This document shows, piece after piece, positions 38,579 through 47,918 of a stretch of 61,753 bases of DNA (position 1 is the stretch's first letter; each line of letters opens with the position of its first letter). A program made the translations under genes and the position numbers. The notes beneath the pieces were generated by a model, which ran no database searches, was not told the origin of the DNA, and was given only the letters and a program-made list of their open reading frames with translations. The stretch spans positions 1-61,753 of the forward strand of contig JBMNIX010000016.1 in the NCBI GenBank assembly GCA_050951365.1. The letters are read 5' to 3'. Origin of the DNA: JAAYHG01 sp012735455. GTDB lineage: Bacteria > Bacillota > DTU030 > DUMP01.

Positions 38579-38876
38579 TCAATTCACCTCTATGTTTGCT
38601 TTGGCTCTTCCTACCCCAACAGACCCAAGGGCTGGCTATATATCTGAAGCAATTATGCCGCTACATAAGAGCATTAGTCAACAAGAACATCCATGTCAAG
38701 GGAAAATCAACTTAACCATGCCCTCCACACTCTCAGCGTTGATACCTGCTCCCGAGTGCCTGGTAACAAGAATCTGGCTGGTTTGGACAGTCACCGACAA
38801 ATTGCATAGTCATACACTAGTTAAGAAATAAGTATCTGATTTCCACTCTCCGCCTAGGGGAAAGGAGGATTATACT

Positions 38877-40766
38877 GTGCCCAATGAAATACCCGGCTTT
38901 TTTTGGCTGCTGAGAGGACCTGTAATTCCAGGAGTTCAGGGAGAGAATCGTCCACCCGAATCAGTGACTGACAATAGTAGTACCTGTGAGGCGCAGCACG
39001 AGATTGTGACTGAGACAGAAGAAATCCAAGTCCAAGACGAATCCACTTCCTCGGACGATCTTCTTGCCGAGGCAATTGAGCTGCATAATCTCGGGGTGAA
39101 CGGCGATAAGGAAGCTGTCCAAAAGTGCTATGAGTTACTCCAACAGATTAGGGAAACAAACCCCGATAACGTTCTGGCTGAGGCTTATTTTGGTAGTGCA
39201 ACATCCCTGTTAGGACGTGACGCCATAGACCCCAACAAGAGATTTAAGCTTGCTATCCAGGGTGTAAAAATACTGGATCAAGCTGTCTCTAAGGCCCCTG
39301 ATAACATTGACATTCGTACCCTGCGAGGCTATGTCTGTCTACGCCTTCCCGAGCTGTATTTTCACCGCACAGCAACAGCGATAGAGGACTTTACTTACCT
39401 GGTATCGCGCTACGAGCAAGACCAACCCTTTTCCACAGAGTTCTACTGGAAAATTCTCTTCGACCTGGGTGTTGCGTACAAGCAAATCGAGCAGATCAAA
39501 GAGGCGGAAGCAACCTGGCGTAAGCTGCTCTCCGCGGCTCCAGATCCCAAGTATTTCACTCTTGTTGCCCGGGAAGGGATGGAGGTTTCAGAATACCTCC
39601 CAGAGACAACAACAGAGGATGATACTGTTCCACAGGAAGCCACACCTGTAATTAATCTGAGTGAGGGAACAGAACTGCGCGCGCGGGCACTGGCCGGCGA
39701 TCAGAGCGCTGTCAAGAAGGCCTTGGCCTTTTTCCAGACCGCTCATGAACAGGATCCCAGTAATAGTCTGATCGAGGCTTACTACGGAGATAGCTTGTCC
39801 CTTTCGGGACGCCACGACGAAGACCCTACGGTTATGTTCGGGAAGGCCATTCAAGGGATGAAGATCATCGACCACGCCGTGACCGCTAGCCCTGATAATA
39901 TTGAAATTCGGCTAATCAGAGCTTATCACAGTTTCCGCCTACCGGAGGCTTTCTTCCGGCGGACGGCGACCGCAATTGCGGATTTCGAGTATCTGCGCGA
40001 ACGCTACAATGCCGACAAGAGCATTATGTCTAAAGAAAAGTATTGGCAGCTTCTTTATGACTTAGGCAGGTCCTACCAACGACTGAATATGGAACAAGAA
40101 GCACGAGACGTGTGGCTGGAACTGCTATCGAAGGCAGGAGATCAAGAACTCTGCCAACTGGTCAAAGATGAACTCAACTTCGAAGCCGCCCCTAAATTAC
40201 AGGCCGATGCAAGTAAAGATGAGTTACTAAAAGAAGGAATAAGATTCCACGATCTTGCAGTTGCCGGCAACCAGAAAGCCGCCCAGGTGGCAGTGGAGCT
40301 GTTTGGCCGTGCCTTCAAACTGGATCCCCAAGATCCCCTAATCGAGGGTTACTACGGTAGCAGTCTGGCTCTGGCGGCCCGGGACTCTACCGATACAACT
40401 CTTCTTTTCGGTAACACCATCAAGGGGCTAAAACACCTGAAACAAGCCATAGCCAGGGACTGGAACAACCCGCGCCTGCACTTGCTACGGGGATACCTGT
40501 GTTACAACCTTCCCGAGTCATTCTTTCACCTTAGTCAACGGGCAGCAAAAGATCTTCGTTTTGTTAAGGTGGCCTATGAACAGGACAACAGTCTGTTGTC
40601 ACAAGAGGCATACTGGCAGCTGCTCTATGACTTAGGGGTAGCCTATAAGCGTTCTGGAGATTACGCCCGGGCGGAAAAAACCTGGGAGCAGCTTCTCGAG
40701 GTAAGCTTAGACCCCAAGTTTGTAAGCCTCGTAGCCAATCAGCGGAAAGGAGCAGACGATCAATGA
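38877..40766 (+). CDS. Triplicated TPR-like helical repeat protein
   Basis: A 629-residue protein: an N-terminal Pro-rich segment (IPGFFWLLRGP) and acidic linker to about 58, then three homologous blocks of about 180 residues (about 58-235, 258-435, 446-622). Each block shows a TPR-like A..YYG.SL pattern (EAYFGSATSL, EAYYGDSLSL, EGYYGSSLAL), then (R/I)(L/I)RGY-x-x-(F/L)PE-x-(F/Y)(F), then YW-x-(I/L)L-x-DLG. GTG start 38877, 8 nt after AAGGAGG. No signal peptide. It overlaps the next gene by ATGA, so it is coupled to a CoA-ligase-like enzyme; perhaps a scaffold. Precise function unknown. Confidence 0.8.
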   Translation: MPNEIPGFFWLLRGPVIPGVQGENRPPESVTDNSSTCEAQHEIVTETEEIQVQDESTSSDDLLAEAIELHNLGVNGDKEAVQKCYELLQQIRETNPDNVLAEAYFGSATSLLGRDAIDPNKRFKLAIQGVKILDQAVSKAPDNIDIRTLRGYVCLRLPELYFHRTATAIEDFTYLVSRYEQDQPFSTEFYWKILFDLGVAYKQIEQIKEAEATWRKLLSAAPDPKYFTLVAREGMEVSEYLPETTTEDDTVPQEATPVINLSEGTELRARALAGDQSAVKKALAFFQTAHEQDPSNSLIEAYYGDSLSLSGRHDEDPTVMFGKAIQGMKIIDHAVTASPDNIEIRLIRAYHSFRLPEAFFRRTATAIADFEYLRERYNADKSIMSKEKYWQLLYDLGRSYQRLNMEQEARDVWLELLSKAGDQELCQLVKDELNFEAAPKLQADASKDELLKEGIRFHDLAVAGNQKAAQVAVELFGRAFKLDPQDPLIEGYYGSSLALAARDSTDTTLLFGNTIKGLKHLKQAIARDWNNPRLHLLRGYLCYNLPESFFHLSQRAAKDLRFVKVAYEQDNSLLSQEAYWQLLYDLGVAYKRSGDYARAEKTWEQLLEVSLDPKFVSLVANQRKGADDQ

Positions 40767-42101
40767 ATTCCCGCTATGAGAAGCGTATGGCGCAAGTGAA
40801 GAAACCAGCCTTTTTAGACAACTATTTCTCAGGATCAGAGTTCCCTGATCAGGGTATGCCTCAGGAAACACTGACTGCGTTTCAACGGGATGCGTTAATA
40901 GAAATCGCCACCTTGGCCTACAATCAGAACGCCTTTTATCGCGAAAAAATGATGGCTGCAAACGTCAAACCAGAAGAGATCAAGAGTCTGGAAGACTTAA
41001 GTAAACTCCCTTTCTTGACCAAGGAAGAACTCCGTGGCCATCCCTGGATTCTATTAACCTGTGACAAGAAAGACATCAGCATCATTTGTGTTTCAACCGG
41101 GACCACCGGCGGCGGGGAGATATATATCCCCAACACCTGGCGCGACTATTATCTCAACGAAATGGCCACCGGCTACCCGGAACTCTTTCCCATTGATCCT
41201 GGCGACATCTGTATCAACGCGTTGCCGTATGAGATGAGTTCAGCCGGCATGGCCTTTCACAAGACATTTGCCGATGGTTGTTTGGCCACGGTGATTCCTG
41301 CTGGCAAAGGAGGAGCCTACTCGACGCCGGAAAAGACGGTAAGGGTTATGCGTGACCTTAAGCCCACTGTAGTCATTACCACGCCCCCTTGGGCCATCAG
41401 TATCGCAGAAGCCGCAGAGGAAGCCGGATTTAACCTAAGAAGTCTTCCCCTCAAGAAGATGTGGCTGACGGGAGAGGGGTGTTCGTTTGCTTTCCGTGAC
41501 CGCGTTGAAAAGCTATGGGGAACAACAGCAAACATGTACTACGGGTCGCTGGAATGTGGAGGTATAGGAATAGAGTGTGACCGCCATAACGGCTACCACC
41601 TCATTTCCGGTCACGTGATTGTTGAGATCGTAGATCCTGAGACTGGTGCTGTCCTGGAACCAGGTGAAATCGGTGAGATTGTGGCGACCTGCCTGCTGCG
41701 CTACGACACTCCCGTAATCCGCTACCGGACTAGAGATCTGGGTTATGTTGATCCAGACCCATGCCCGTGCGGTGTTAACTTGCCCCGTCTCTTTCTCCGG
41801 GGCCGCTTGGTGGACCAACTGGAAATCCAAGGCGTCTCTCTCGCCCTACTACCTGGAAGAATTCTTGATGCGGCTTCCTGAAGTGGGGAACTGGTACCAG
41901 TTTGTGGTGAAACGTTCAGGCGCGACCAAACTTAAGGTACGGGCGGAACTGGCCAAGGGATTGCAACCCAGCCCTGAACTGGCCGATAAGCTGGCCAGCA
42001 AGATGGAGTATGCAGTTGGCATTCCCTGTGAGTTTGAATTAGTGGATAGGATGCCCCGTACAGGGCAAAAAGCAGTCCGGGTTTTGCATGAGGAGGATTA
42101 A
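40763..42101 (+). pseudogene. Phenylacetate-CoA-ligase-like AMP-forming enzyme, frameshifted
   Basis: Adenylate-forming acid:CoA ligase of the PaaK type. Visible: N-terminal FQRDALIEIATLAYNQNAFYREKM, P-loop-like VSTGTTGGGEIY (about 111-122), a YYGSLECGG motif (about 259-267, usual Y-G-x-(T/S)-E), and RYRTRDLG (about 321-328) followed by CPCG, a zinc-type pair. The first frame stops at 41881, but the C-terminal subdomain continues in the +1 frame (LSPYYLEEFLMRLPEVGNWY) to 42101. The switch lies in the CTCTCT run at 41834-41842; two extra bases would restore a normal 446-residue protein (GVSLSPYYLEE). Could be a slippage mutation or sequencing error. Coupled to the TPR-like gene upstream; amidohydrolase starts 3 bp downstream. 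Confidence 0.85.
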
Positions 42102-42104
42102 TCA

Positions 42105-42866
42105 ATGAGGATTATCGATGGCCACGCGCATGTATCAGAGACTGATTACGGCAGTCTGGACATCTACCTTAGCCAGATTGCACAATGCGGTATTCAGGCA
42201 GGGGTAATCGTCCCCGGCGGTATGATGGACGTCAGAAGAATGACCGACTACATTACTGGCCGCGCCCAACCAGAAAACCCCGTTCCAAATAACACGTACG
42301 TTGCAAGGTGCATGGATACACACAAAGACATGCTTTGGGGCCTGGTCTGTGTAGACCCACATAGCAGCGAGGCCGTGCAGGTGCTAGAACAAAGCCTTCA
42401 GCACGGATTCCGGGGGCTTAAGCTCAATCCCATGACGCACCAATTCTCCTTTGCCAGCAAAGCCATCGCAGACCTAGCCTCGCTCTGTGGTGATCATGGC
42501 GTACCGGTATATACACATGTGGTCTATAGCCCGGGAGCATCAACCTCTAAGTTTGTAAGCCTGGCCAAGAATTTCCCTAAGACTAACTTCATTCTCGGCC
42601 ACATGGGCTTTGGGCCTGCCGATCAAGAAGGACTAGAGGCCGCTGCCCGCCTGGATAACTTCTTCTTGGAGACCTCTACTGGAAGCTTCCTTCACATCAA
42701 GGAAGCAGTACACCGTGCTGGAGCAACCAAAGTCTTATTCGGCTCCGAATTCCCACTTTCCCATCCCAAAGTAGAACTAGAAAAAATCCTCTTGCTTGAC
42801 ATCCCCGCATCTGAGAAGGAACAGATCTTAGGCGGTAACATTATGGAGCTATTGGGGCTTAACTAA
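42105..42866 (+). CDS. Amidohydrolase-2-family metal-dependent hydrolase
   Basis: A 253-residue TIM-barrel hydrolase or decarboxylase-type enzyme (amidohydrolase 2). Metal motif DGHAHVS at residues 5-11, a strand with TYTHV-like PVYTHVVYS (about 134), GHMGFGPAD (about 165-173), and the final Asp/Glu region FGSEFPLSHP (about 207-216), where Glu stands where Asp is more usual (FGTDxP). ATG 42105, GGAGG about 6 nt upstream. Same operon as the CoA-ligase-like gene, suggesting hydrolysis of an amide or lactone feeding a free acid to the ligase. Confidence 0.85.
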   Translation: MRIIDGHAHVSETDYGSLDIYLSQIAQCGIQAGVIVPGGMMDVRRMTDYITGRAQPENPVPNNTYVARCMDTHKDMLWGLVCVDPHSSEAVQVLEQSLQHGFRGLKLNPMTHQFSFASKAIADLASLCGDHGVPVYTHVVYSPGASTSKFVSLAKNFPKTNFILGHMGFGPADQEGLEAAARLDNFFLETSTGSFLHIKEAVHRAGATKVLFGSEFPLSHPKVELEKILLLDIPASEKEQILGGNIMELLGLN

Positions 42867-42993
42867 CAATCCGCTCCAGCAGAATAACAAGCAAAAAGTA
42901 ACAAGAACCCATAGCAAGGCATATTCTGTTATCAACCCAACAACAACTGGATTGGGTTGACGTCAAGCGAACCACTGAAGGAGGAATATATAG

Positions 42994-43182
42994 ATGGATA
43001 AGAAGAAAACCAACGAAGTCATCGCCGCTTTCACGGCCAAGGTTGAGCATGCACTTACAACCGACAAAGTTTCTGAGAACATCCAAAAGGCAGTTTGGGA
43101 AATGCTGAATTCGCTTGAGATCGAATCTGTCTACGCTGCACCCAAGCCTGAGGAAGAGACAAAAAAAAATACCGAGGAGTAA
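42994..43182 (+). CDS. Small acidic-tail protein of unknown function (62 aa)
   Basis: Start ATG 42994 follows a good AAGGAGG at 8 nt. The protein is mostly helical (EVIAAFTAKVEHAL, ENIQKAVWEMLNSLEIESV) with a charged PKPEEETKK tail and no membrane segment. No family recognised. The strong ribosome site and position after the amidohydrolase support it as real. Confidence 0.55.
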   Translation: MDKKKTNEVIAAFTAKVEHALTTDKVSENIQKAVWEMLNSLEIESVYAAPKPEEETKKNTEE

Positions 43183-43301
43183 CACGCAACCAATAAGCAA
43201 TAGGGGGCTGGCTCTTCTAGCTTTCAGCCTTGGGTTCATTCTAAGGACCATGCTAAGAACTTTAAGGTAAGCCGAGCTTCACACCCTGCCTTGCCAGAGA
43301 C

Positions 43302-43340
43302 AAAAACCCTCCCTCGCTCTGTACGGGCGAGGGAGGGTTT
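43302..43340. terminator. Bidirectional terminator between the ligase operon and the liv operon
   Basis: Perfect 14-bp stem AAACCCTCCCTCGC, A/T-rich flanks on both strands; minus side has five T. Confidence 0.9.
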
Positions 43341-43345
43341 CCAGT

Positions 43346-44239
43346 TTAGAGGTTATCCAGGAGAAAGTACTCCTTCACTTCTTCTTCTGTCAGCGACATA
43401 CCAGCCTTCCCGATATACTTAGTCCGACCTTTATTCATGATATACAGGTGATCGGCCAGTCTGAGGGCAGCCCTTAGGTTTTGTTCCACCAGCAGAATAG
43501 AGAGGCCCGAGGTCTTCATCTCGTCGATCTTTTCGATCAAGTATTCTATTATGGCCGGTGCCAGGCCTTCGCTGGGCTCATCCATGAGTAAAAACTCAGG
43601 ATTGGATATCATAGCTCGCCCTATGGCAAGCATTTGCTGCTCGCCACCACTTAGGCTCCCTCCCCTACTCTTGGCCCGGTTCTTGAGGTCCCTGGGTGAC
43701 CGAATGAACCAGTAGAGAAAAACTAAACTGAGCGTCCAGACAGCCAAAACAAGATAATAGAAGTTATTCGTAGGCCAGAGAGAAACTGGGATACCAAGGT
43801 CTGGCCTCGCAATCCCGGGCAAACCATCGTCGCCGCCGGTCAGAAAACGCCATTTCCAGGCCAGAGCAAAGAGCATCTGCCCAAAGGCGAGGGTAATCAT
43901 AAGGAAATAAGGCCCACTACTGCGCAATACCAATAAACCCAGCACCAATCCGAGCAGCAGAGCAGCAACAACACCTGCAGCCAGACCGAGCCAAAAATTG
44001 TTGTAGCCGTGAGTGCTGAGAATACCAACGGTATAGGCGGCGATTCCGAAGAAGCTGGCATGGTTTAGAGAGACTAAGCCGGCGTAGCCAACCAAAATAT
44101 CGAGACTCATGGCAAGGAGGGCAAAGATGAGCATCTGGGTTAAGAGACTTATGCCGTATGAGCCCAAGACCAGGGGCATAGCAATTGCAACAAGTAGCCC
44201 TAATGCCCCCAGGAGCATGGTGCACTTACTGCTACTCAC
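43346..44239 (-). CDS. Chimeric LivM (N-terminal)-LivF (C-terminal) ABC transporter protein
   Basis: A 297-residue frame that joins two unrelated halves. Residues 1-182 are a LivM-type permease (GYAGLVSLNHASFFGIAAYT; LTGGDDGLPGI; ends at FIRSP). Residues about 183-297 are the C-terminal half of a LivF ATPase (NRAKSRGGSLSGGEQQMLAIGRAM, Walker B FLLMDEPSEGLAP, LVEQN switch His replaced by Q as usual in LivF). Walker A is absent. The end of livM, all of livG and the start of livF (about 1.5 kb) are missing, and the junction near 43695 keeps frame. GTG start at 44239 overlaps the livH stop. A recombination deletion or a misassembly; the product cannot hydrolyse ATP by itself. Confidence 0.85.
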   Translation of the reverse strand: MSSSKCTMLLGALGLLVAIAMPLVLGSYGISLLTQMLIFALLAMSLDILVGYAGLVSLNHASFFGIAAYTVGILSTHGYNNFWLGLAAGVVAALLLGLVLGLLVLRSSGPYFLMITLAFGQMLFALAWKWRFLTGGDDGLPGIARPDLGIPVSLWPTNNFYYLVLAVWTLSLVFLYWFIRSPRDLKNRAKSRGGSLSGGEQQMLAIGRAMISNPEFLLMDEPSEGLAPAIIEYLIEKIDEMKTSGLSILLVEQNLRAALRLADHLYIMNKGRTKYIGKAGMSLTEEEVKEYFLLDNL

Positions 44240-45104
44240 ATAGACTCCCCCCTCCCAAACAAACCAGCAGGTCTTATGAGTAATACGAGGGCCATAGCAA
44301 TATAGACTGTTACAATAGCAAAGTTCGGAAACAGGGCTTTGCCAAAACTATCGACAAAACCGATTAGCAAGCTGCCACAAAAAGCGCCTTTAAGAGTTCC
44401 TAATCCCCCCACCACAACTATGGCCAGGGCTAACACCAAGATGTCAAAATCCAACCCCAAGTAAGCACCTATGATCGGCCCGCCAACGACTCCACCGAAA
44501 GCCGCCAAGAAGGCTCCCAGTGCGAAGACGCTGGCAAAATACACTTTGATATTGATTCCCAAGGCGCCAACCATTTCCTTATCTTCGACGCCAGCGCGGA
44601 TGATCAATCCGGTCCTTGTTTTATCGAGAATCAGCCAGAGGGACAGGGCCAAAAGAAGTCCGATTCCGATCATTGCCAAGCGGTATAACGGAAAGACTGC
44701 CCCAGCAATGTCAACGGGATGATCTAAAAAAGCGGGTCTGGGTAGGGAACGGGGGATTCCCCCCAGATCCATTTGACAACGTCCATACAGCAGTAGGCGA
44801 AACCAAAGGTCAAGAGCACCTGGTCCAGTTCTCGTTTGTAGAGATTACGGAAGAAAAAACGTTCCAAAACGAGAGCAAGAACCAACGCTATGAGCCCCGC
44901 CCCCAGTAAGGCTAGACCAAAGTTACCGCTGTAGTTTATGATAGACAAGCCCAAGTAGGCTCCTAGCATATAAAAGGAACCGTGAGCTAAGTTAACGATC
45001 TCCATCAAACCAAAAATCAGCGAGAGTCCAGCAGCTATGAGAAACAATAGGAGACCATAGGATAAACCGTTTAAGGCTTGGATGACTACCTGCGAGAACT
45101 CCAT
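44236..45104 (-). pseudogene. livH: LivH-type branched-chain amino acid ABC permease, frameshifted
   Basis: Inner-membrane permease of the HAAT family. The first frame (45104-44724) gives the typical N-terminus (QALNGLSYGLLLFLIAAGLSLIFGLMEIVNLAHGSFYMLGAY) and ends prematurely after VVKWIWG. The rest (ILDKTRTGLIIRAG, GGLGTLKGAFCGSLLIG) continues in another frame to 44236. The break is in a run of six G (plus-strand C, 44759-44764); seven would restore W-G-G-I-P-R and a 289-residue protein. Second gene of the livJ-livH-livM/F operon. Confidence 0.88.
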
Positions 45105-45143
45105 ACCTTATCCTCCTAACGCCTGTAGCCCAGCTGCTGCTTT

Positions 45144-46352
45144 TTATGGAGTCCAGTTGTCAGCAATGTCAGGTATTGTCTCCAGGACAGTATTCACCAG
45201 CTTACCGTCTTTTTTCTCAACGCACCGGATATAGGTATTAAAGATAACATTTTGTGTAATCGGGTGAAACCTGAAGGGCCCTCTAGGAGCAGTGAATTCT
45301 ACCTGACGGATGGCGGTTAGCAGCTTTTCATCATCACTCACGTCGCCCCCGGTTGCGTCCAGTGCCGCGACAATAACGTGACCGGCTACATAACCCTGTT
45401 CAGCAAACATATTGGGCTCCACGCCGTATTTGTTCTGGTAGTTGGCTACAAACTTTCGATTCTCCGGGGTATCGAGAACGACGCTGTAGTGAAGGGCACT
45501 AATAATGCCTAGAGCCGTATCACCTTGCGATGGCAAGGAAGACTCATCAACGCAGTCTCCTGAGGTTAAAAGCGGCAGCTTCTCTTTAAGGCCGTATTCC
45601 GCATACTGGTTAACAAACCTGATTGAATCGGCAGCAGAAAAGTGAGCCCAAACACCATCGGTGTCAAGATTCACCTGAGCCAGATAAGGGCCATAATCCG
45701 TAGTACCGAGTTTAGGGTAGATTTCCTGGATGACTTCACCGCCAGCCTCCTTGAAGCCAGCCATGAAACCATCAGCCTTTTCCCTACCAGCGGCGTAATC
45801 AGGCGCCATCACCACTAGCCTCCGGTAGCCCAGCTTGTCGTACACGTATTTCCCCATGGGATACTCAAATTGACCATTGGCAAAGGAAACACGAAAGATA
45901 TACTTGTCGCGCCTTTCTCGGGTAAGATCGGTAGCCCCCGCATTGGCCAATACAAGTGGCACCTTGTTACTAACCACATAATCGCGCAGGGCATAAGCCA
46001 CAGTGCTGCTCACGATACCAGTGAGTATGTCAACTTTCTCGTTCTCTACTAAGCGACGGGCCTTTTGCAGCCCTACTTGGCCATTCATCTCTGTGTCTTC
46101 TTTAATAAGTTCTAGATCACGTCCGCCGGCCTTCCAACCCACTTCATCTAGGTACAGCTCCAAGCCGCGGGTGATATCTATACCGTTGCTGGCAAAAACA
46201 CCAGTATAGGGAACCAGGAGACCGACTTTAATTGGAGACAAGGCTTTCCCTGGTGTTTCCCTAGGACCACATCCAGCGACGGCAGAGACAAGCATGAGAA
46301 GTACCACACCAAGGATCCCTAATCTGTAAATCTTCCTTCTTCCACGAAGCAT
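45144..46352 (-). CDS. LivJ/LivK-type substrate-binding lipoprotein of a HAAT ABC transporter
   Basis: A 402-residue extracytoplasmic binding protein. Type II signal peptide with lipobox VAGC (about 25-28), then the Peripla_BP_6 fold: IKVGLLVPYTGVFASNGIDITRGLEL, LVENEKVDILTGIVSSTVAYAL, VPLVLANAGATDLT. It should capture amino acids or aromatic/aliphatic acids for the adjacent LivH/LivM permease. In anaerobes such systems often import aromatic acids; the flanking phenylacetate-CoA-ligase-like genes fit that. First gene of the operon, divergent from the ligase at 46598. Confidence 0.92.
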   Translation of the reverse strand: MLRGRRKIYRLGILGVVLLMLVSAVAGCGPRETPGKALSPIKVGLLVPYTGVFASNGIDITRGLELYLDEVGWKAGGRDLELIKEDTEMNGQVGLQKARRLVENEKVDILTGIVSSTVAYALRDYVVSNKVPLVLANAGATDLTRERRDKYIFRVSFANGQFEYPMGKYVYDKLGYRRLVVMAPDYAAGREKADGFMAGFKEAGGEVIQEIYPKLGTTDYGPYLAQVNLDTDGVWAHFSAADSIRFVNQYAEYGLKEKLPLLTSGDCVDESSLPSQGDTALGIISALHYSVVLDTPENRKFVANYQNKYGVEPNMFAEQGYVAGHVIVAALDATGGDVSDDEKLLTAIRQVEFTAPRGPFRFHPITQNVIFNTYIRCVEKKDGKLVNTVLETIPDIADNWTP

Positions 46353-46597
46353 TTCTGAACCACTCCTTTTTAGCTGTCACGGATCCTGGCCCTAACTTGG
46401 GCAGGATCTCGTATTGGCTGGCTGAGGGAATCTACTCCTGCATTGTATTCCGGTAGGTACCCAGTAGGTGACAGTGACAATAGTCGCTGGCCGGATACAT
46501 TAACCTTTTACAAGGAACGGGAATAAATTGCTACCGAGAATTCAGCAAGATCCCTGACAGCTGCTGACTGTTAGTTCTTAAGAAAGGGGAAGAGAAC

Positions 46598-47854
46598 GTG
46601 ACGCCCGCAGAAAAGCTGGCTGCTTTAAACCAAGTCCTTCAGCATGCACGGATATCGCCTCTCTACCGTGATCGCATACCCTCTGAACCCTTGTCCTCGG
46701 TAGCAGAACTAAGAACAATACCCTTGACCACCAAGGAAGACCTTCGCCGCCACTCACCATTTGGGGTCCTGTGTGTTCCGCGCGAAGAACTGTCTCAGTA
46801 CCACGAAACCTTTGGCACTACAGGGACACCTGTTTCAACTTGGTTTACGAAGGACGACGTCTTGGCTAACGCCACCGAGATAATCTTAAGTGGCATTGGC
46901 CTGAATACAACTGATATCGTGCTCGTTAGATTCCCCTATGCTATTTCCGCAGTGGCTCACATGGTACATGCAGCGGCACAACTGAAAGGCGCCTGTGTGA
47001 TTCCTGCCAGTGCCCGTTCCACAGTCAGTCCCTTCCCAAGAATCGTCAATATGTTGCAGAGGCTTGATGTGACAGTACTGGCATGCCTACCCCTCCAGGC
47101 AATTCTCATAGCCGAAACCGCCGAACTGCTGGGGTTAAACCCGGCTAAAGACTTCCCCTCTCTCCGTGCCATTTTGACTGCCGGCGAACCTCTTACTTCA
47201 GGAAGACGCAAGTTACTAGAAGATGTATGGGGGCTGCCAATCATTGATGTCTACGGGATGGCGGAGATAGGGACCGCCATAACCGATTGCGAATACGGCC
47301 ACCCGCACCCGCTGGAAGACTATTTTATCTTTGAAATACTGGATGAAGACCTAGAAACAGAGGTTCCACCAGGAAAACTGGGATACTTAGTCATCACCAC
47401 GCTGAGAAAGAAAGCAACACCGGTAATAAGGTACCTTACTGAAGATAGAGCAAGAGTCATACACAAGAATTGCCCCTGTGGAAGAAGCCTCTGGTTAGAG
47501 GTTCACGGGCGCAAACAGGATACCATCCTCCTGGGCAACCGCACCCTTGACCTCTGGGATTTGGACGAAATCGTGTCTAACCTTCCATGCCGGCGCTTTT
47601 GGGTAGTGGGAGCCGAAGCTGAAGGACTGCACTTCATAATAGAAGAAGAAAAAACTGGCGACAGTATCTCTGACGACCTTGTGCGCCAACTGGAGAAGAA
47701 GTACCAGCTTAAACTCCAGTTTGAGATAGTCCCTAAAGGAACCATTTACGACCGAAGCGAACTGCTGGCTATCGGCGAGGTCGGTAAACCACGCTACATT
47801 TACTCCGCTGAGGAAATAAAGCGAGGTGCCTACTTGAAAGCCGCCCGTACCTAA
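46598..47854 (+). CDS. Phenylacetate-CoA-ligase-like AMP-forming enzyme (second copy)
   Basis: A 418-residue adenylate-forming enzyme. N-terminus HARISPLYRDRIP, P-loop-like ETFGTTGTPVSTW (about 70-82), YGMAEIG (about 219-225), motif RYLTEDRARV (about 275-284) followed by CPCG. The C-terminal subdomain (KGTIYDRSELLAIGEVGKPRYIY) is complete. GTG 46598, AAAGGGG upstream. It activates a carboxylic acid to an acyl-CoA; divergent from the binding-protein gene, consistent with uptake followed by activation. Only distantly similar to the ligase at 40763. Confidence 0.87.
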   Translation: MTPAEKLAALNQVLQHARISPLYRDRIPSEPLSSVAELRTIPLTTKEDLRRHSPFGVLCVPREELSQYHETFGTTGTPVSTWFTKDDVLANATEIILSGIGLNTTDIVLVRFPYAISAVAHMVHAAAQLKGACVIPASARSTVSPFPRIVNMLQRLDVTVLACLPLQAILIAETAELLGLNPAKDFPSLRAILTAGEPLTSGRRKLLEDVWGLPIIDVYGMAEIGTAITDCEYGHPHPLEDYFIFEILDEDLETEVPPGKLGYLVITTLRKKATPVIRYLTEDRARVIHKNCPCGRSLWLEVHGRKQDTILLGNRTLDLWDLDEIVSNLPCRRFWVVGAEAEGLHFIIEEEKTGDSISDDLVRQLEKKYQLKLQFEIVPKGTIYDRSELLAIGEVGKPRYIYSAEEIKRGAYLKAART

Positions 47855-47858
47855 AAGC

Positions 47859-47897
47859 GAAGGCCTGCCACAGGGACAGCCCCCGTGGCAGGCCTTC
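47859..47897. terminator. Bidirectional terminator between ligase and lipoate ligase genes
   Basis: Perfect 13-bp stem GAAGGCCTGCCAC between convergent stops at 47854 and 47919. Confidence 0.88.
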
Positions 47898-47918
47898 TGC
47901 CTGCTTCCGGCAAGTTAC

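Noticed and set aside
38592..38831. Small plus-strand ORF upstream of the TPR-like gene
   Set aside because: No ribosome site, no recognisable features, lies in the intergenic region after the APC permease start.
42859..43251. Minus-strand ORF of 130 residues
   Set aside because: Antisense to the small gene at 42994, which has the better ribosome site; low-complexity hydrophobic translation.
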